From assembly GCF_003390935.1 (NCBI RefSeq), contig NZ_QNQZ01000009.1:1-64000 (forward strand): a DNA stretch of 64,000 bases. The letters run 5' to 3'. A program made the position numbers and the translations under genes. Source of the stretch: Lewinella sp. IMCC34191 (GTDB taxonomy: Bacteria > Bacteroidota > Bacteroidia > Chitinophagales > Saprospiraceae). Below are positions 62,201 to 64,000 of the stretch, one piece after another; the stretch's first letter is position 1, and each line of letters starts with the position of its first letter. The notes beneath the pieces were generated by a model. The model made no database searches and was not told the DNA's origin. It saw nothing but the letters and a program-made list of their open reading frames with translations.

Positions 62201-63943
62201 TTAGCGAGTAACGGCCATGCGCTGTACCAACCGGCTGCCGGGAACGTCCAGAATGACGAAGTAGGTGCCGGAAGCCAGGCGGCTTACGTCGATGGTTTCG
62301 GATTGGGGTCCGGCGGTGTACTCCGCGACCGAGCGGCTGACGGGACGACCGTAGATGTCCATGACGGTCAGGGTGACACGCGCGGCGCTGGGCAATTCGA
62401 AGCCGATCCGGGTCATCTGGCTGGCGGGGTTCGGAACGGGAGCGTCCAGCAGGAAGCCGTTCTCAACCACCTGACCGACCCCATTGGTGAAGTCGCTGAT
62501 CACGATCATCATTTCATCAAGTGCCGTCCAACCGGTCAGCCAGGACATACTGTCCATGCCATTGCCGGGGGCGAACGCCCCGTAGTACGCTACCGTATCG
62601 TAGCCTGCTATAGCGGCCGGAGCACCGGTAGCGGCGAAGCCAAAGGGAGAAGGGCGGGGATCGATATTGCCACCGTTGTCATCACGATCCTCGCCCTCAC
62701 TATTGAGGTTGGGATTGATGATCTGATTACCGGCAGCGAGGAACCTGGCTGCCACCGTGTCGGTTGCAGCACCCTCGATGATTTCCGTGGCGTCGTCTAT
62801 CGCTACGAATAGGTCCGACGCTTCGGTACCGGCTTCGAAGTTGTAAAAGATGTTATTGCGGAAAGCCAGATCGCCGGCAATTAGACGATCATAGGAGTCC
62901 GGAGTGTTATCAGAGCGTTGCTCGATCGCGATGGCAGCTCCGTTGTAGTCCGTGAAGATTGAGTTGTAGTAATACCCGCCGGCATTGTCGCGCAGCAGAA
63001 TCGCAAAGGGAGGATCGTCTTCACTATTCTCTCCGGCGTCCGTAGTCTCGCCATTACCGATACCAATGTAGGTGGCGTTGTAGATGGTCGGCTGGCTGAA
63101 GGGGCTTTGTCCGTCGGGGACAGCACCGTCGTGCTCGCCGGCGCGGCCGGTGCCTAGCACTTCGTTAGGAGCTTGGAGTACAAACCAGTACTGTCCGCCG
63201 CCCCGCCATCCGGTGTCGTAGTCCATACCGTCGTCACTGCAATAAGACACCGCTGCGTGATCCACCCGTACGGTTCCCCCGAACCATTCGATGCCGTCGT
63301 CCAGGTTAGCAAACACTTCGACGTAGTCGATGGTAGTTCCGGAACCTACACCACCCAAGGTGAGTCCGTTGATCTCGTTGTCGCCGTCAAGCGCAAATCC
63401 ACCGTGACGAATAGACACGTAGGTCAGCACACCGCTGTTATCCTCAGGGTCGGTGCCACCGTAATTAGAGCGGGTATCGCTGGCGACAATACCTTCAATG
63501 TTGTTAGTTGCAGCCGAAAAGGCAATGGGGGCCGCACCCAGAATGATGACACCACCCCAGAGTCCTTTGCGGACACTGCCGTCGGGGTTGGTGAGATCCA
63601 TTGGATCCTCGAGATCATCCAGGTTAGAAGTGAATATGATGGGTGCATCTGCCGTACCGTTGGCGAAGATTTGTGCACCACGGGCTACGATGAGGGCGGA
63701 AGCATTGTCGCCAGTAGTAATATCACTATCACTATACGCCTTGATGACCGTACCGGCTTCGATGGTCAGGGTCGCGCCGGGCTCCAGAAAGACTAATCCG
63801 TTGAGGATGTAGGTATTTTCGCTTTCCCAGGTGTAGTCCTCGTTGGCGACGAGGGATTCATCGTCGATGACGATGGTTTCCTGTGCCGCGGCGAAAGCCG
63901 ACAGACAGAACAGGAGGGTAAATAAGGTAAATCTTGAGTTCAT
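62201..63943 (-). CDS. Secreted beta-helix-like protein with T9SS C-terminal domain
   Basis: 580 residues. The signal TLFTLLFCLSAFAAAQ is followed by repeats of short strands rich in Gly, Asn and Asp (GLVFLEPGATLTIEAGTVIK, GLWGGVIILGAAPIAFS), a right-handed beta-helix-like arrangement. The C-terminal 80 residues (PVPNPASQMTRIGFELPSAA and later DIYGRPVSR, ending VQRMAVTR) form a type A T9SS sorting domain. It is probably exported across the outer membrane and anchored or released. The ligand is unknown. Confidence 0.88.
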   Translation of the reverse strand: MNSRFTLFTLLFCLSAFAAAQETIVIDDESLVANEDYTWESENTYILNGLVFLEPGATLTIEAGTVIKAYSDSDITTGDNASALIVARGAQIFANGTADAPIIFTSNLDDLEDPMDLTNPDGSVRKGLWGGVIILGAAPIAFSAATNNIEGIVASDTRSNYGGTDPEDNSGVLTYVSIRHGGFALDGDNEINGLTLGGVGSGTTIDYVEVFANLDDGIEWFGGTVRVDHAAVSYCSDDGMDYDTGWRGGGQYWFVLQAPNEVLGTGRAGEHDGAVPDGQSPFSQPTIYNATYIGIGNGETTDAGENSEDDPPFAILLRDNAGGYYYNSIFTDYNGAAIAIEQRSDNTPDSYDRLIAGDLAFRNNIFYNFEAGTEASDLFVAIDDATEIIEGAATDTVAARFLAAGNQIINPNLNSEGEDRDDNGGNIDPRPSPFGFAATGAPAAIAGYDTVAYYGAFAPGNGMDSMSWLTGWTALDEMMIVISDFTNGVGQVVENGFLLDAPVPNPASQMTRIGFELPSAARVTLTVMDIYGRPVSRSVAEYTAGPQSETIDVSRLASGTYFVILDVPGSRLVQRMAVTR

Positions 63944-64000
63944 AAATGACGGGTTGATTTTCTTTTGCTTGCGTTTTAAGACGCTGCAAAGGTCTCCTCC

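Overview
The window looks like chromosome from a Bacteroidota bacterium, most likely a Saprospirales/Lewinella-like marine organism (inference). Support comes from a SusC/SusD pair, a T9SS-type secreted protein beside a TonB receptor, the Bacteroidota gene order pheA - aminotransferase - tyrA - DAHP synthase/chorismate mutase, and promoters of the Bacteroidota TTTG-N19-TAnnTTTG type. No rRNA, tRNA or CRISPR array was recognised.

Region 1 (about 1-11,814) is AT-rich and accessory. Seven imperfect palindromes of about 135 bp, at regular gene-sized intervals, separate short blocks of minus-strand genes. Each is bounded by an RYYYAAC-like box and a GTTRRRY-like box and carries paired inner arms. 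They look like integron attC sites, so the region reads as a gene-cassette array without an integrase in view (a CALIN, or the far end of a chromosomal integron). Cargo, all on the minus strand: the start of an ATPase, a SUKH immunity-like protein, a three-gene metallo-beta-lactamase-fold operon, an orphan protein, a membrane protein plus a TOPRIM/small Cys-rich pair, a NACHT NTPase, two small proteins and a Fic protein. Much of this resembles defence or toxin-immunity cargo.

Region 2 (about 11.8-19.3 kb) returns to GC-rich core DNA: a repeat-filled spacer, typA, a DUF6580 membrane protein, a DUF481 protein, a tandem array of 95-bp palindromic repeats, a prolyl oligopeptidase lipoprotein and a LOG-family hydrolase. 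Region 3 (19.3-23.3 kb) holds two arsenosugar-type genes, arsS and a metallophosphoesterase/AhpD-like fusion, separated by an IS110-family element with a candidate guide RNA region. Region 4 (23.4-34.3 kb) is a long minus-strand run: membrane and soluble Fe-S proteins (HdrC/HdrB-like), xylulokinase, DUF2064, SusC, SusD, a sodium/solute symporter and CsaA. This suggests carbohydrate uptake and use.

Region 5 (34.8-44.8 kb) is housekeeping: aspartate kinase, folE, queD, a GNAT/PH-like fusion, pyrR-pyrB-plsC, a Dabb lipoprotein, rhomboid protease, ychF and a small monooxygenase. Region 6 (44.9-49.1 kb) is the aromatic amino-acid operon. It is preceded by a short leader ORF (MTNTTFYFWFSFYRLPQ) and an intrinsic terminator, a textbook-looking attenuator. 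Region 7 (49.2-64 kb) carries rseP, hscB, yaaA, a CgeB-like glycosyltransferase, a tandem GH26-like protein coupled to an LtaS-like sulfatase-fold membrane protein, an RDD-like protein, an LD-carboxypeptidase and a TonB receptor/T9SS beta-helix pair.

A 16-19 bp motif (consensus TACCTGCGCTCCGCCGCCC) recurs seven times at gene edges across the core region. It is one of the less explained signals here.
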